This document shows positions 6,871 through 15,512 of a stretch of 27,080 nt of DNA, piece by piece. The notes below the pieces were generated by a model. It was not told the origin of the DNA. It did no database searches and saw only the letters and a program-made list of their open reading frames with translations. The translations under genes and the position numbers were made by a program. The DNA comes from Clostridium sp. UBA4746 (GTDB lineage: Bacteria; Bacillota; Clostridia; Clostridiales; Clostridiaceae), in the NCBI GenBank assembly GCA_002403785.1, contig DHIM01000010.1, forward strand, positions 12,497-39,576. The letters run 5' to 3'. Position 1 is the first letter of the stretch. The number at the start of each line of letters is the position of its first letter.

Positions 6871-7677
6871 CTATTTTTCTATAAATACAACTGGATTCCC
6901 TGTAGAACTAACATCTACATACCCCTTTGCACCCTGATATTTGAGTTGAGTAATAATATTTATTGCCTTATTAAATTTGTTTTTTAAATCTTCGGTTGTT
7001 CCAAACTTAATACACATCTCCCCTGTGAAAACCTTGACATCTAGCACATTACTTACATCTACCATTGTTATATTACTATTGCTGTTAGCTTTCCTATATT
7101 CATTAATAATATTTGTTATTTCTTTTATAACGATAATTTTTCGATCATTCTTTGATCCAATTAATTTGCCTACTTCACATTTATCATAATTAAATCCAAT
7201 TAATTTCACTAATTTCATGTCTTTAATATTAGATCTTTTTTCAAGAATTATTCCATTGTTATCTAGAATATAATAATTATTGTTTTCTTCTCCATAAAAT
7301 ACAGCTACTTTTTCCTGTACTTGTATTGTAATTTTATTAGGCAGATTTTTCTTAACTTTTACATCTAATATATAAGGATTTTTCATTATTTGTTTCTTGC
7401 TATCAATAAAATTATCATAAAGAATATTACTTCCTAAGTGAGTTTTAGCCGTATTATAAATTTCAACTTTAGAAGCATTCATATTTCCTATGATTTCAAT
7501 GCTTGTAATATTAAAATAAGGCAATTTAATGCATAATGTAATCAATGTAGATATCATAATTATGACTAGTAACATTAAATACCTTAATTTTTTTTTGTTT
7601 TTTCTTTTATTTAATAACTTTTCTTTATTTTCTATGATGTACTTCCCTTTATTAAGTTTATCGCTTTTGTTCTTCAT
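6871..7677 (-). CDS. ftsQ: Cell division protein FtsQ/DivIB
   Basis: FtsQ/DivIB is a bitopic divisome protein that joins FtsL and FtsB/DivIC and helps control septal wall synthesis. The 268-residue protein has a very basic cytoplasmic tail (1-31, rich in Lys), one membrane span (about 32-51), and then a POTRA domain (about 54-125). The POTRA region includes ITSIEIIGNMNASKVEIYN and NPYILDVKVKKNLPNKITIQVQE, followed by the beta domain (VAVFYGEENNNYYILDNNGIIL). The ATG at 7677 follows GCGAGGAG. A good sigma-A-like promoter is found about 60 bases upstream, and a terminator behind ftsW separates it from the mur block. It therefore starts its own unit with DUF881 and sbp. Confidence 0.93.
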   Translation of the reverse strand: MKNKSDKLNKGKYIIENKEKLLNKRKNKKKLRYLMLLVIIMISTLITLCIKLPYFNITSIEIIGNMNASKVEIYNTAKTHLGSNILYDNFIDSKKQIMKNPYILDVKVKKNLPNKITIQVQEKVAVFYGEENNNYYILDNNGIILEKRSNIKDMKLVKLIGFNYDKCEVGKLIGSKNDRKIIVIKEITNIINEYRKANSNSNITMVDVSNVLDVKVFTGEMCIKFGTTEDLKNKFNKAINIITQLKYQGAKGYVDVSSTGNPVVFIEK

Positions 7678-7734
7678 TCACTCCTCGCATTCATTAAAAC
7701 ATATTATTTACAATTTCGCATGTTTAAATACAAT

Positions 7735-7763
7735 ATTTTACACGTTATGTATTCTGTTGTAAA
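7735..7763 (-). promoter_or_regulatory. Candidate sigma-A promoter for the ftsQ-DUF881-sbp-DUF881 unit
   Basis: On the minus strand TTTACA (7758-7763), a 17-base spacer and TAAAAT (7735-7740) lie 58 bases before the ftsQ start. Both hexamers match the consensus at five of six positions, and the spacer is ideal. The rest of 7678-7921 is AT-rich, and I see no gene in it. Confidence 0.6.
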
Positions 7764-7918
7764 GCGAACCCAAACATAATTTATGCAAATTTAGTTTGAA
7801 ACTAGCTTCTTATATATAATAACACTTAATTTAATTATTTTCATCTCAATTTTAGTGTATTTTTTAGTATTTTTTATAAAAGTGTACTATATATAGATAT
7901 TAAATGCAAATATAAGCA

Positions 7919-7951
7919 TAAAAAAGGCCATGCACGTATGCATGCCTTTTA
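7919..7951 (-). terminator. Rho-independent terminator after ftsW
   Basis: On the minus strand AAAAGGCATGCA (7939-7950) pairs with TGCATGGCCTTTT (7922-7934), with a single bulged base, around a 4-base loop, then continues into a U-rich tract. It begins 4 bases after the ftsW stop codon and would end transcripts of the murE-murF-mraY-ftsW block. Confidence 0.85.
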
Positions 7952-7953
7952 TT

Positions 7954-9060
7954 TCAATCTTTATTTATAGTTTGCCTTGACACATTTAAAAGTACTCCCA
8001 TTGCAAACATATTGAACACCAGAGCTGACCCACCATAACTTATAAATGGCAATGGTACACCTGTTACTGGCATTGATCCAGTAACTACTGCAATGTTTAT
8101 GACTGCCTGAATAGCTACAACAGATGTAATTCCAATAGCTAAAATGGTACCATACATATCTTTAGCAGTAACTGCTGTTTTAATACCTCTCCATACAAAA
8201 ATTACAAATAGCAACATTATAAAAGCGCATCCGATTAAGCCCAATTCTTCACCAATTATTGCAAAAATAAAATCTGTGTGAGGTTCCGGAATATAAAGGC
8301 ATTTTTGTCTTGATTGGCCAATACCTGCTCCAGTAATTCCTCCTGACCCAAGTGCAAGCAATGACTGAACTAGTTGATACCCATCACCTTGACTATCCGC
8401 AAAAGGATTTGTAAAATTCATGAGTCTTGCCATTCTATATGGCTCAAGAATTGTTAACGCACCAACTGCTGCAACAAGCGCTGAACCTATACCAAAAATG
8501 TGCATAAATCTCGCTCCTACTGCAAATAAAATGATCATAGTAACAATCATTATAACAGCTGCAATACTTAAATTTTTACCAACCAAAATTAAGCCTGCAT
8601 AAAACCCTGAAACTAATAAGTACGGACATACTCCTTTTAAAAATTCTTTTACTTTTTCTCCCTTTCTGTCTAAACTCTTAGCCATAAAGAAAACTACAGT
8701 ATATTTTGCAATTTCAGATGGTTGAAAAGATGCAAATCCCAATTGAATCCATCTCTTAGCGCCGTTAATAGATGGAAAAGCAAACACAGCCAATAATAAT
8801 ATAACTGTAACTAACATAATAACTCCAGTATATTTTTTTATGATGTGATAATCAATTTTAACGGCTGTAAACATAAAAACGCAACCTATACATGCCCACA
8901 AAAATTGCTTTTTCAAAAAAAATTCTGGATCATTATATTTGAAAGCAGCATAATATGAGCTAGCGCTATAAACCATTACTACTCCAATAGCTACAAGAAG
9001 CATAATAGTTGCAAATAATACAAAATCTAATTGTCCCATTTTAACCTTGTATCTTTTCAT
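7954..9060 (-). CDS. ftsW: SEDS-family peptidoglycan glycosyltransferase FtsW/SpoVE
   Basis: FtsW (SpoVE in sporulation) polymerises lipid II into glycan strands together with a class B PBP. The 368-residue protein has about ten membrane spans. SEDS landmarks include NGAKRWIQLGFASFQPSEIAKY (99-120, holding the conserved Arg, Gln, Pro-Ser-Glu), the QSLLALGSGGITGAGIGQSRQK loop, PEPHTDFIFAIIGEELG, and TGVPLPFISYGGSA near the end. The ATG at 9060 has a strong AAGGAGGATAT site. It follows mraY by 20 bases and ends at a terminator. From sequence alone I cannot say whether it serves vegetative division, spore cortex synthesis, or both. Clostridia usually use one gene at this locus, often named spoVE. 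Confidence 0.93.
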   Translation of the reverse strand: MKRYKVKMGQLDFVLFATIMLLVAIGVVMVYSASSYYAAFKYNDPEFFLKKQFLWACIGCVFMFTAVKIDYHIIKKYTGVIMLVTVILLLAVFAFPSINGAKRWIQLGFASFQPSEIAKYTVVFFMAKSLDRKGEKVKEFLKGVCPYLLVSGFYAGLILVGKNLSIAAVIMIVTMIILFAVGARFMHIFGIGSALVAAVGALTILEPYRMARLMNFTNPFADSQGDGYQLVQSLLALGSGGITGAGIGQSRQKCLYIPEPHTDFIFAIIGEELGLIGCAFIMLLFVIFVWRGIKTAVTAKDMYGTILAIGITSVVAIQAVINIAVVTGSMPVTGVPLPFISYGGSALVFNMFAMGVLLNVSRQTINKD

Positions 9061-9080
9061 ATTATATCCTCCTTACATGA

Positions 9081-10034
9081 TTAATATGGAAATGATAAAA
9101 ATCCAATTAAACAAAAAATTACTGTTACAATTGAGAACACCGCAACAACTTTTGTTTCATGCCATCCACTTAATTCAAAATGATGATGAATTGGAGACAT
9201 CTTAAATACTCTCTTGCCTGTAGCCTTAAATACTGAAACTTGAATAATAACAGAGAGCGTCTCTAGAACATATACGCCACCTACAATAATAACTAATAGT
9301 GGTGATTTTAGTATCATACCAACTGCAGCTACAGCTCCACCAAGTGCAAGCGCTCCCATATCTCCCATAAAAATTTGTGCTTTAAAAGAATTGAATTTTA
9401 AAAATCCTAATAATGCACCTGCAAGTGCAGCGCAGAATATCGCAAGAGTAGAATGAAACATCATATTACTAACAAGAGCAAAGAATGTCATAACTACAAT
9501 TGTAATTGAAGTAGCCAACCCATCTAATCCATCTGTTAAATTAACTGAATTTGTGGTTGCTACAAAATATATAATTATAAAAGGTAAATACCAAACACCT
9601 AAATATATGCTTTTGTTTGAAAATGGTATTATTATGTCTGTTCCTATTTTAAGCGAAGAGTAAAAACCAATTAATCCTGATACTACAACTAAAAGCAACA
9701 TCTTTTGCTTAGATGTAAGTCCTTCATTTTGCTTACGTGTTATTTTTAATAAATCATCGATAAGTCCTATTAATCCAAAAGCAATAAAACAATATACTGC
9801 TATCATAGCCTCATCACTAGTATGCCTTACAATAATTAGCATAGTAATTATCGTTGAAATCATGAATATTATACCACCCATAGTAGGTGTTCCTGCTTTT
9901 TTGAGATGACTTTTAGGCCCTTCTGCTCTTATATTTTGACCAAACTTAAGCTTATGTAACAAAGGAATTAGTATAGGTCCTTGTATAATTGATAAAAAAA
10001 ATGCAATTAAAACCGAATAAATAATTAAGCTCAT
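9081..10034 (-). CDS. mraY: Phospho-N-acetylmuramoyl-pentapeptide transferase
   Basis: MraY transfers phospho-MurNAc-pentapeptide to undecaprenyl phosphate to make lipid I at the inner face of the membrane. The 317-residue protein has ten membrane spans and every key motif: KAGTPTMGG (46-54), the Mg-binding Asp pair in LIDDLLK (Asp93, Asp94), NSVNLTDGLDGLA (about 162-174), FMGDMGALALGG, and the PIHHHFE loop. The start ATG overlaps the murF stop by four bases (ATGA), showing translational coupling, with AGAGGTGAT as ribosome site. It is followed by ftsW after 20 bases. Confidence 0.98.
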   Translation of the reverse strand: MSLIIYSVLIAFFLSIIQGPILIPLLHKLKFGQNIRAEGPKSHLKKAGTPTMGGIIFMISTIITMLIIVRHTSDEAMIAVYCFIAFGLIGLIDDLLKITRKQNEGLTSKQKMLLLVVVSGLIGFYSSLKIGTDIIIPFSNKSIYLGVWYLPFIIIYFVATTNSVNLTDGLDGLATSITIVVMTFFALVSNMMFHSTLAIFCAALAGALLGFLKFNSFKAQIFMGDMGALALGGAVAAVGMILKSPLLVIIVGGVYVLETLSVIIQVSVFKATGKRVFKMSPIHHHFELSGWHETKVVAVFSIVTVIFCLIGFLSFPY

Positions 10035-11428
10035 TTTTTTATCACCTCTTTAGCATTAATATTTTCTAATTGATTAACTATACGCTCAAGCTTCATATAT
10101 CTTGAAGCTTTAACTAAAACAACATCATTACATCCAATCATTCCATCTAGATAAGAAATTACCTCCTTATATGTTTGAAAACTTCTATATTTATTTATAT
10201 CGTTAAATCCTTCTTTATATGCCTGATTAAATTCACCTAGAGCAATTAATAAATCAATATTTTTACGTTTTGCATATTCCCCAACTTGTTTATGTGCATT
10301 ATATGCACTATCCCCTAATTCCTTCATAGTACCAAGAATTGCAATTTTAGAGTTCCCACTAATATCACAAAGTACATCAATTGCGGCTATCATTGAATCT
10401 GGACTAGCGTTATAACAATCGTTAATTACTGTAAACTTTTGACCTTTTGTTATATCTAAACGCATAGACGTAGCTTCTAATCTAATAAAGCCCCGAGCAA
10501 TCTCATTATATTCCATACCCATTACCCTTGCGCAAGCTACAGCAAGCATTGAATTTAATATATTATGACGTCCTGGTATATTTACCTCAATAATGTTTTT
10601 TATTAAATTTTCTTTATCCAAAATACTAAAAGTTATTTTCTTTTCATCAACTTTTAAATTACATGCTTTTAAATCAGCTTCTGAATCAATTCCTGTTTTT
10701 ATAAGTTTATAGTTTGAAGTGATTATATCTTTTAATAAATCATTGTCTGAATTCACAATTAAAACGCTGTCTTTATTAAAATAATCTGTTATCTCCATTT
10801 TTGCCTTTAAAATATTTTCTCTAGTTTTAAGATTTTCAAGGTGGGACATTCCAATATTAGTAATAATAGCAACATCGGGTTTTGAAGTCTCACACAAGTT
10901 ATGAATTTCTCCAAAATCACTCATACCCATCTCGAGTACAGCAACATCGTAACTTTTATCTAACTTAAATATCATCATAGGCATCCCTATTTCATTATTA
11001 AAATTACCTAACGTTTTAAAAACTTTAAATTTTTCACTAAGCACCGCAGCAACTAGATCCTTTGTTGATGTTTTGCCAGTTGAGCCAGTAATACCCACTA
11101 CTTTTAAACCAAGTTTGTTCATATAAAATTTAGCAAGATTTAGTAGAGCCTTTTTAGTATCTACTACCTTAATTACAGATGTCTTCTTATTAATCTGAGT
11201 TTTATCAAATTTTATTTCATCAATAATGCAAATTGAAGCTCCTTTATTACTTGCCTCGGCTGTGAAGTCATTAGCATTAAAATTCTCCCCTTTAATTGCT
11301 ATAAAAATATCCTGGTCTTTTATAACTCTTGTATCTATGCAGACATTGTTATGCAAAGTTTGTTCACCTTTAATTACTAATTTTCCACCAGTTGCCCCTA
11401 TTATCTCGTCAAGACTTATATATTCCAT
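10031..11428 (-). CDS. murF: UDP-N-acetylmuramoyl-tripeptide--D-alanyl-D-alanine ligase
   Basis: MurF adds D-Ala-D-Ala to UDP-MurNAc-tripeptide, the last cytoplasmic step of peptidoglycan precursor synthesis. The 465-residue protein has the Mur ligase order: a substrate-binding N-terminal domain (1-105), the ATP-binding domain with P-loop GITGSTGKTSTK (112-123), the TLGNFNNEIGMP segment, the ITNIGMSHLENL segment, and the C-terminal domain with NDCYNASPDSM. The ATG at 11428 directly abuts the murE TAA stop, and the AAAGGAG site lies inside murE. The 4-base overlap with mraY indicates strong coupling. Nothing is unusual. Confidence 0.97.
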   Translation of the reverse strand: MEYISLDEIIGATGGKLVIKGEQTLHNNVCIDTRVIKDQDIFIAIKGENFNANDFTAEASNKGASICIIDEIKFDKTQINKKTSVIKVVDTKKALLNLAKFYMNKLGLKVVGITGSTGKTSTKDLVAAVLSEKFKVFKTLGNFNNEIGMPMMIFKLDKSYDVAVLEMGMSDFGEIHNLCETSKPDVAIITNIGMSHLENLKTRENILKAKMEITDYFNKDSVLIVNSDNDLLKDIITSNYKLIKTGIDSEADLKACNLKVDEKKITFSILDKENLIKNIIEVNIPGRHNILNSMLAVACARVMGMEYNEIARGFIRLEATSMRLDITKGQKFTVINDCYNASPDSMIAAIDVLCDISGNSKIAILGTMKELGDSAYNAHKQVGEYAKRKNIDLLIALGEFNQAYKEGFNDINKYRSFQTYKEVISYLDGMIGCNDVVLVKASRYMKLERIVNQLENINAKEVIKK

Positions 11429-12874
11429 TTAAAATTGCTCCTTTATTATCTCTGAAATAACTTCTCTCTCATCAAAATGTATAATTTTATCTTTAAGCAC
11501 CTGATAATCCTCGTGACCTTTCCCTGCAATAACAATTACATCACCAATACTTGCAATCTCAATTGATCTCTTTATAGCCGCACGTCTATTCTCTATAATT
11601 TCAAAATTATTGGTTTCAATTCCTTTTACTACGTCATTTATTATTAGCATTGGATCCTCTGTTCTTGGATTGTCGGATGTAATTAATGAAATATCACTTA
11701 AATCGGTTCCAATTTTGCCCATTAAAGCTCTTTTTGTTTTGTCTCTATCTCCACCACACCCAAAAACGCATATAAGTTTACCCTTTGTAAATTCCCTGAC
11801 AGTTTTTAATATGTTTTCTAACCCATCAGGTGTGTGTGCATAGTCTAAAATTATTTCAAATCCCAAGTTATGGTTATTCTCAACAAGTTCACAGCGTCCA
11901 AGTACTTGCACCTTTTGTAAAGCTTGTTTAATTACCGTTATATCTACTCCTTGGTTTAAGCAAACTGCTATAGACCCAAGCGCATTATATACATTATAAT
12001 TCCCAGGTATATTTAATTTAATTTCAGAATAGTCGTCTTTACACTTCATAGTAAATTCACTACCCCTGGAATGCATTTTTATATTAGTAGCCATGATATC
12101 TGCATTGTTGTTCAATCCATAACTTACTTTACTATTTGTAATTATATTATAGGCTTTTGCACCGTATGTATCATCTATATTAATTACAGAACTTTTACTA
12201 TACTTAAATAGTTTTAATTTTGCATTAAAATAATTTTCGAAGGTTTTATGAAAATCTAAGTGGTCCTGAGTTAAGTTCGTAAAAATACTTTCGCAAAATT
12301 CTATTCCATAAACTCTATCCAAACTTAGCGAGTGAGAAGAGACCTCCATAACACAATAATCCACCTTAGAATCTACCATTTCTTTAAAAAGTTCATGTAA
12401 TTCTAGTGATTCTGGTGTAGTTCTTTCTGTATGAATTTTTTTTTCACCTATATAATTTGCTATAGTTCCTATAAGACCAACTTTGTATCCTTTCTCTTCC
12501 AAAATAGCTTTAATCATAAAAACTGAGGTTGTTTTACCATTAGTACCTGTAACCCCTATCATTTTCATGCTACGACTTGGATTTTCATAGTAATTAGAAG
12601 CACTTATAGCCAATGCCTTTCTGCTATCTTCTACCTTAAGCACCGAAACGTTTAAATGTTTTTGTATGTTTTTCTGACATACAACAGCAACAGCTCCATT
12701 GTCAATTGCACTTTGTACGTATTTATGACCATCAAGATTATATCCTTCTATGCAGAAAAATACATCACCCTTTTTAATTTTTCTTGAATCATATTGAATA
12801 TTTTCTACATCTATATCAATATCACCTTCAATTAAACTAAACTTAATATTCTCCATGATTTTTTTCAACTTCAT
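11429..12874 (-). CDS. murE: UDP-N-acetylmuramoyl-tripeptide synthetase (meso-diaminopimelate type)
   Basis: MurE adds the third residue to UDP-MurNAc-L-Ala-D-Glu. The 481-residue protein has the N-terminal domain with YDSRKIKKGDVFF (28-40), the P-loop GVTGTNGKTTS (107-117), TTPESLELH (152-160), the carbamylated-Lys segment NAKLKLF (Lys219), and YAHTPDGLENIL (345-356). The specificity loop reads DNPRTEDP (401-408). The Arg in DNPR is the meso-diaminopimelate signature, so this organism likely has DAP-type wall peptide rather than lysine. The ATG at 12874 follows GGGAGTGAT. It is preceded by a 388-base non-coding stretch with a candidate promoter and hairpin, so it may head its own unit with murF, mraY and ftsW. 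Confidence 0.97.
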   Translation of the reverse strand: MKLKKIMENIKFSLIEGDIDIDVENIQYDSRKIKKGDVFFCIEGYNLDGHKYVQSAIDNGAVAVVCQKNIQKHLNVSVLKVEDSRKALAISASNYYENPSRSMKMIGVTGTNGKTTSVFMIKAILEEKGYKVGLIGTIANYIGEKKIHTERTTPESLELHELFKEMVDSKVDYCVMEVSSHSLSLDRVYGIEFCESIFTNLTQDHLDFHKTFENYFNAKLKLFKYSKSSVINIDDTYGAKAYNIITNSKVSYGLNNNADIMATNIKMHSRGSEFTMKCKDDYSEIKLNIPGNYNVYNALGSIAVCLNQGVDITVIKQALQKVQVLGRCELVENNHNLGFEIILDYAHTPDGLENILKTVREFTKGKLICVFGCGGDRDKTKRALMGKIGTDLSDISLITSDNPRTEDPMLIINDVVKGIETNNFEIIENRRAAIKRSIEIASIGDVIVIAGKGHEDYQVLKDKIIHFDEREVISEIIKEQF

Positions 12875-13015
12875 ATTATCACTCCCTTAAATGATCACAT
12901 AAGTACATTTTACAAAAAATAATTTTCTTTTAATTACTAACCTCTTTTAAAAATAGTATACAAGAAACGTTAATTTTATAAAATGCTCTTACTAATACCC
13001 TTTTACATGATAAAT

Positions 13016-13046
13016 CCGACAGCTCAGAAATACTGAGTCCTGTCGG
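13016..13046 (-). repeat. Hairpin in the murE leader
   Basis: CCGACAG and CTCAG on one arm (13016-13027) pair with CTGAG and CTGTCGG (13033-13046), leaving a two-base bulge and a 5-base loop. It is much richer in GC than its surroundings. On the minus strand it is followed by ATTTATCATG rather than a U-run, so it is a poor terminator. If the promoter beside it is real, it would form close to the 5' end of the murE transcript and could stabilise it or control elongation. Confidence 0.6.
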
Positions 13047-13073
13047 TTTATATTATCACGTGCCTAATTTATA

Positions 13074-13102
13074 ATTATACACTATATTTAATGACATTTC
13101 AG
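13074..13102 (-). promoter_or_regulatory. Candidate sigma-A promoter for murE-murF-mraY-ftsW
   Basis: On the minus strand CTGAAA (13097-13102), a 17-base spacer and a perfect TATAAT (13074-13079) lie about 200 bases before the murE start codon. The -35 box matches four of six consensus positions. Confidence 0.45.
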
Positions 13103-13208
13103 AAGGAAAATCACCTATTTTTAAAAGTATGTGTTACAACCATAAGAAAATAAAATATTCAAATGGAATATAACTCTCCTTATGAAGTCATTAATGTTGC
13201 AGCATCGA

Positions 13209-13251
13209 AGATGATGAATAGCTCCGCAGGAGATGATGAATAGCTCCAAGG
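13209..13251. repeat. Two tandem 21-22 bp repeats downstream of the PBP gene
   Basis: The unit AGATGATGAATAGCTCC is present at 13209-13225 and again at 13231-13247, followed by GCAGG and AAGG respectively and then by a third AGAT. Each CTCC is followed after two or three bases by GGAG, so each unit also carries a tiny 4-bp hairpin. It begins 12 bases past the PBP stop codon. Confidence 0.7.
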
Positions 13252-13262
13252 AGATAATTTAG

Positions 13263-15458
13263 CTAGTCAGCCATAATATCTAGATGTGCTGTAACTATAG
13301 TTCCTTTTTTCACTTCTTTGCCTTCTATACTTTGATCTGAGACTATTCCGCTTCCGCTAAACTGGACTCTTAGACCAATACCACTTAGAAGTTTACTAGC
13401 AGCTTCAGAACTACTCCCTTTAATGTTTGGAACCATAACCATATTACTATCTTCTTTTAATGTATCTGTGTGTAATATTATTTCAGTTCCTTCTTTAACT
13501 GTGTATCCAGGTTTCGGAGTCATATCAGTAATGGTATCCCCCTCTGAATTTAATTTTCCCTTTAAACTGTTTTCTTTCAACAATTTTTCTGCGTCCGCTT
13601 TTTTAAGACCGCGCACCTCAGGTACAATAACATCCTTTAATAAGCTTTTACCAATTTCCTCACTAGAAGCATCTGATTTTAATGATAAGTAATTGAAAAT
13701 ATCATTAAAAACTTGCTTTCCAACTACTGTTGCAATCTGACCACCATAGTAATTAGATGGATCTGGTTCATCAATATTAACTAGTATAGATATCTGTGGA
13801 TTATCCGCAGGTGCCATCCCTGCAAATGATGATACATACTTTTGTGGTGCATAACCAGGCCCTGTCGTACTAATCTTTTGAGCAGTTCCTGTCTTTCCGG
13901 CAATATGGTATCCTGCAATATATGCCTTCTTACCACCACCATTTTCTACAACCTGTTCAAGGTAACCTCGAAGTTGTTTTGTAGTTTTTTCATCTACTAC
14001 TCGTCTTTCATTATAATTTGAATATGCTTGTAAAACATTTTTACTGTTTGAATCGTTATAATCAACTATCTCCTTCATGACATGAGGAGTAATAAGTTTT
14101 CCTCCGTTTGCAACAGCATTAAAAGCTGTTAAATATTGCACGCAAGATAAAGTATTACTTTGCCCAAATGAAGTTACTGCTACATCAAGTGCAGTCATAT
14201 CCTTAGTTTTTCTAATTATCCCGAGTGCTTCTCCATTTAAATCAATACCAGTTTTTTTGCCGAACCCAAACAAGGAAATATACTTATTTAGTTTTTCCGG
14301 TCCTAATCTTCTACCAAGTTCCATAAATCCAACATTACAAGAATTCTTTAATATATCTACAAAATTTTCAGCTCCATGCCCTGTGGTTTTCCAACACTTA
14401 ATTGTCCTACCTGAAACTACTGTGCTTCCAGTACAGTTAAATCTATCATCTTCCTTAACTACGCCTTCTTCCATAGCTCCTATAGACGTAAACACTTTAA
14501 AAATAGACCCTGGCTCAAAAGTATCACTTACCGCCCTGTTTCTCCATACCTTTTGATTTTCATCATATGTTTTACTAAGATCCCAAGGGTCGTTAGGGTC
14601 ATAGCCTGGTTTATTAGCCATACCCAGAATTTCTCCGTTTTTAGGATTCATTGCAATTATGGTAACTGCAGCTGCCTTATTATCAATCATAGCTTGCGAG
14701 GCTGCTTTTTCACAAAAATATTGAATCATCTCATCAATAGTAAGCACTACATCTTTGCCTTCTATCGGCTTTGTATAATCAGATATCGTATAAGGAAGTT
14801 CTTCACTTTTTCTGTCAGTTTCTGAAATTTTTATTCCAGGGACACCCGAGAGATATTTATTATAATACAGTTCAACCCCTGTTAATCCATTTCCATCAGA
14901 ATTTGTATGTCCTAGAACGCTTGCTAAGAAATTATTATTAGGATAATACCTTTTTGTATCTCCAGTAATAACAATTCCACGAAGATTATGTTTTTTTGAG
15001 AAATCAATAATTTTATCAGATGTAGCCTTATCTATTCTTCTCTTTAAAATGGCTGCGCCTATAGCTTTCCCCTTTGAATTAGTCTTTGTTAAAATAGGTA
15101 AAACTTCACTAGATTTCATTCCAAGTATTGTAGCAAGCTGTGGTGCAATATCATTCATAGTTAACTTATTTTTTTTAATAGTTTCTCGTAAGGAGTTAAG
15201 ATCTAAATCTACTCTAAAAACATTTGCACTTATAGCTAATTCTTTACCATTTCTGTCTAGTATTCGTCCCCTTTTTGGCGCAATACGAACGTCACTTGTC
15301 CACTGCAAAATTGCTTTTTCTTTATAATCTTTTGCTTTAGCAATCATTACGTAGCTCAGCCTACTAACCAATAGAATAAACAAAAGAAAAAGTATGAAAA
15401 AGACAACCAACATTCTGCGTTTAACTAATACTTTGTCTCTATACTCTCCCCTTGCCAA
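13263..15458 (-). CDS. spoVD: Class B penicillin-binding protein with two PASTA domains (SpoVD/PBP2B type), TTG start
   Basis: This is the transpeptidase that cross-links septal (or spore) peptidoglycan with the SEDS partner FtsW/SpoVE. Counting from TTG 15458 it has 731 residues: a basic tail, one membrane anchor (about 16-33), a PBP dimerisation domain with APKRGRILDRNG (60-71), the transpeptidase domain with the active-site SIFK (Ser318, Lys321), SCN (373-375) and KTGTAQ (522-527), and two PASTA domains (about 611-667 and 674-731). An ATG further upstream at 15488 has no ribosome site. TTG 15458 has GGGGGA seven bases before it and gives MARGEYRDKVLVKRR, the usual clostridial N-terminus. 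The gene lies 54 bases after ftsL. Whether it acts in vegetative division or sporulation cannot be read from sequence. Confidence 0.93.
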   Translation of the reverse strand: MARGEYRDKVLVKRRMLVVFFILFLLFILLVSRLSYVMIAKAKDYKEKAILQWTSDVRIAPKRGRILDRNGKELAISANVFRVDLDLNSLRETIKKNKLTMNDIAPQLATILGMKSSEVLPILTKTNSKGKAIGAAILKRRIDKATSDKIIDFSKKHNLRGIVITGDTKRYYPNNNFLASVLGHTNSDGNGLTGVELYYNKYLSGVPGIKISETDRKSEELPYTISDYTKPIEGKDVVLTIDEMIQYFCEKAASQAMIDNKAAAVTIIAMNPKNGEILGMANKPGYDPNDPWDLSKTYDENQKVWRNRAVSDTFEPGSIFKVFTSIGAMEEGVVKEDDRFNCTGSTVVSGRTIKCWKTTGHGAENFVDILKNSCNVGFMELGRRLGPEKLNKYISLFGFGKKTGIDLNGEALGIIRKTKDMTALDVAVTSFGQSNTLSCVQYLTAFNAVANGGKLITPHVMKEIVDYNDSNSKNVLQAYSNYNERRVVDEKTTKQLRGYLEQVVENGGGKKAYIAGYHIAGKTGTAQKISTTGPGYAPQKYVSSFAGMAPADNPQISILVNIDEPDPSNYYGGQIATVVGKQVFNDIFNYLSLKSDASSEEIGKSLLKDVIVPEVRGLKKADAEKLLKENSLKGKLNSEGDTITDMTPKPGYTVKEGTEIILHTDTLKEDSNMVMVPNIKGSSSEAASKLLSGIGLRVQFSGSGIVSDQSIEGKEVKKGTIVTAHLDIMAD

Positions 15459-15512
15459 TTTAGTTCCCCCTTGCCGGCCTTCTAACATTAGATAGTAACT
15501 ATTAACTACTAC

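Larger units (their letters stand above)
12875..13262 (-). other. Non-coding leader region between the PBP gene and murE
   Basis: This 388-base gap lies inside an otherwise tightly packed cluster. It holds no credible gene. From the murE side it contains the ribosome site, an AT-rich stretch of about 130 bases, a GC-richer hairpin (13016-13046), a candidate promoter (13074-13102), and two tandem 21-22 base repeats (13209-13251) just behind the PBP stop codon. It looks like a leader for murE plus the 3' end of the upstream transcript. Confidence 0.6.

Noticed and set aside
13016..13046. Hairpin before murE as a rho-independent terminator of the PBP transcript
   Set aside because: On the minus strand the stem is followed by ATTTATCATG instead of a U-run, and it lies over 200 bases from the PBP stop codon.
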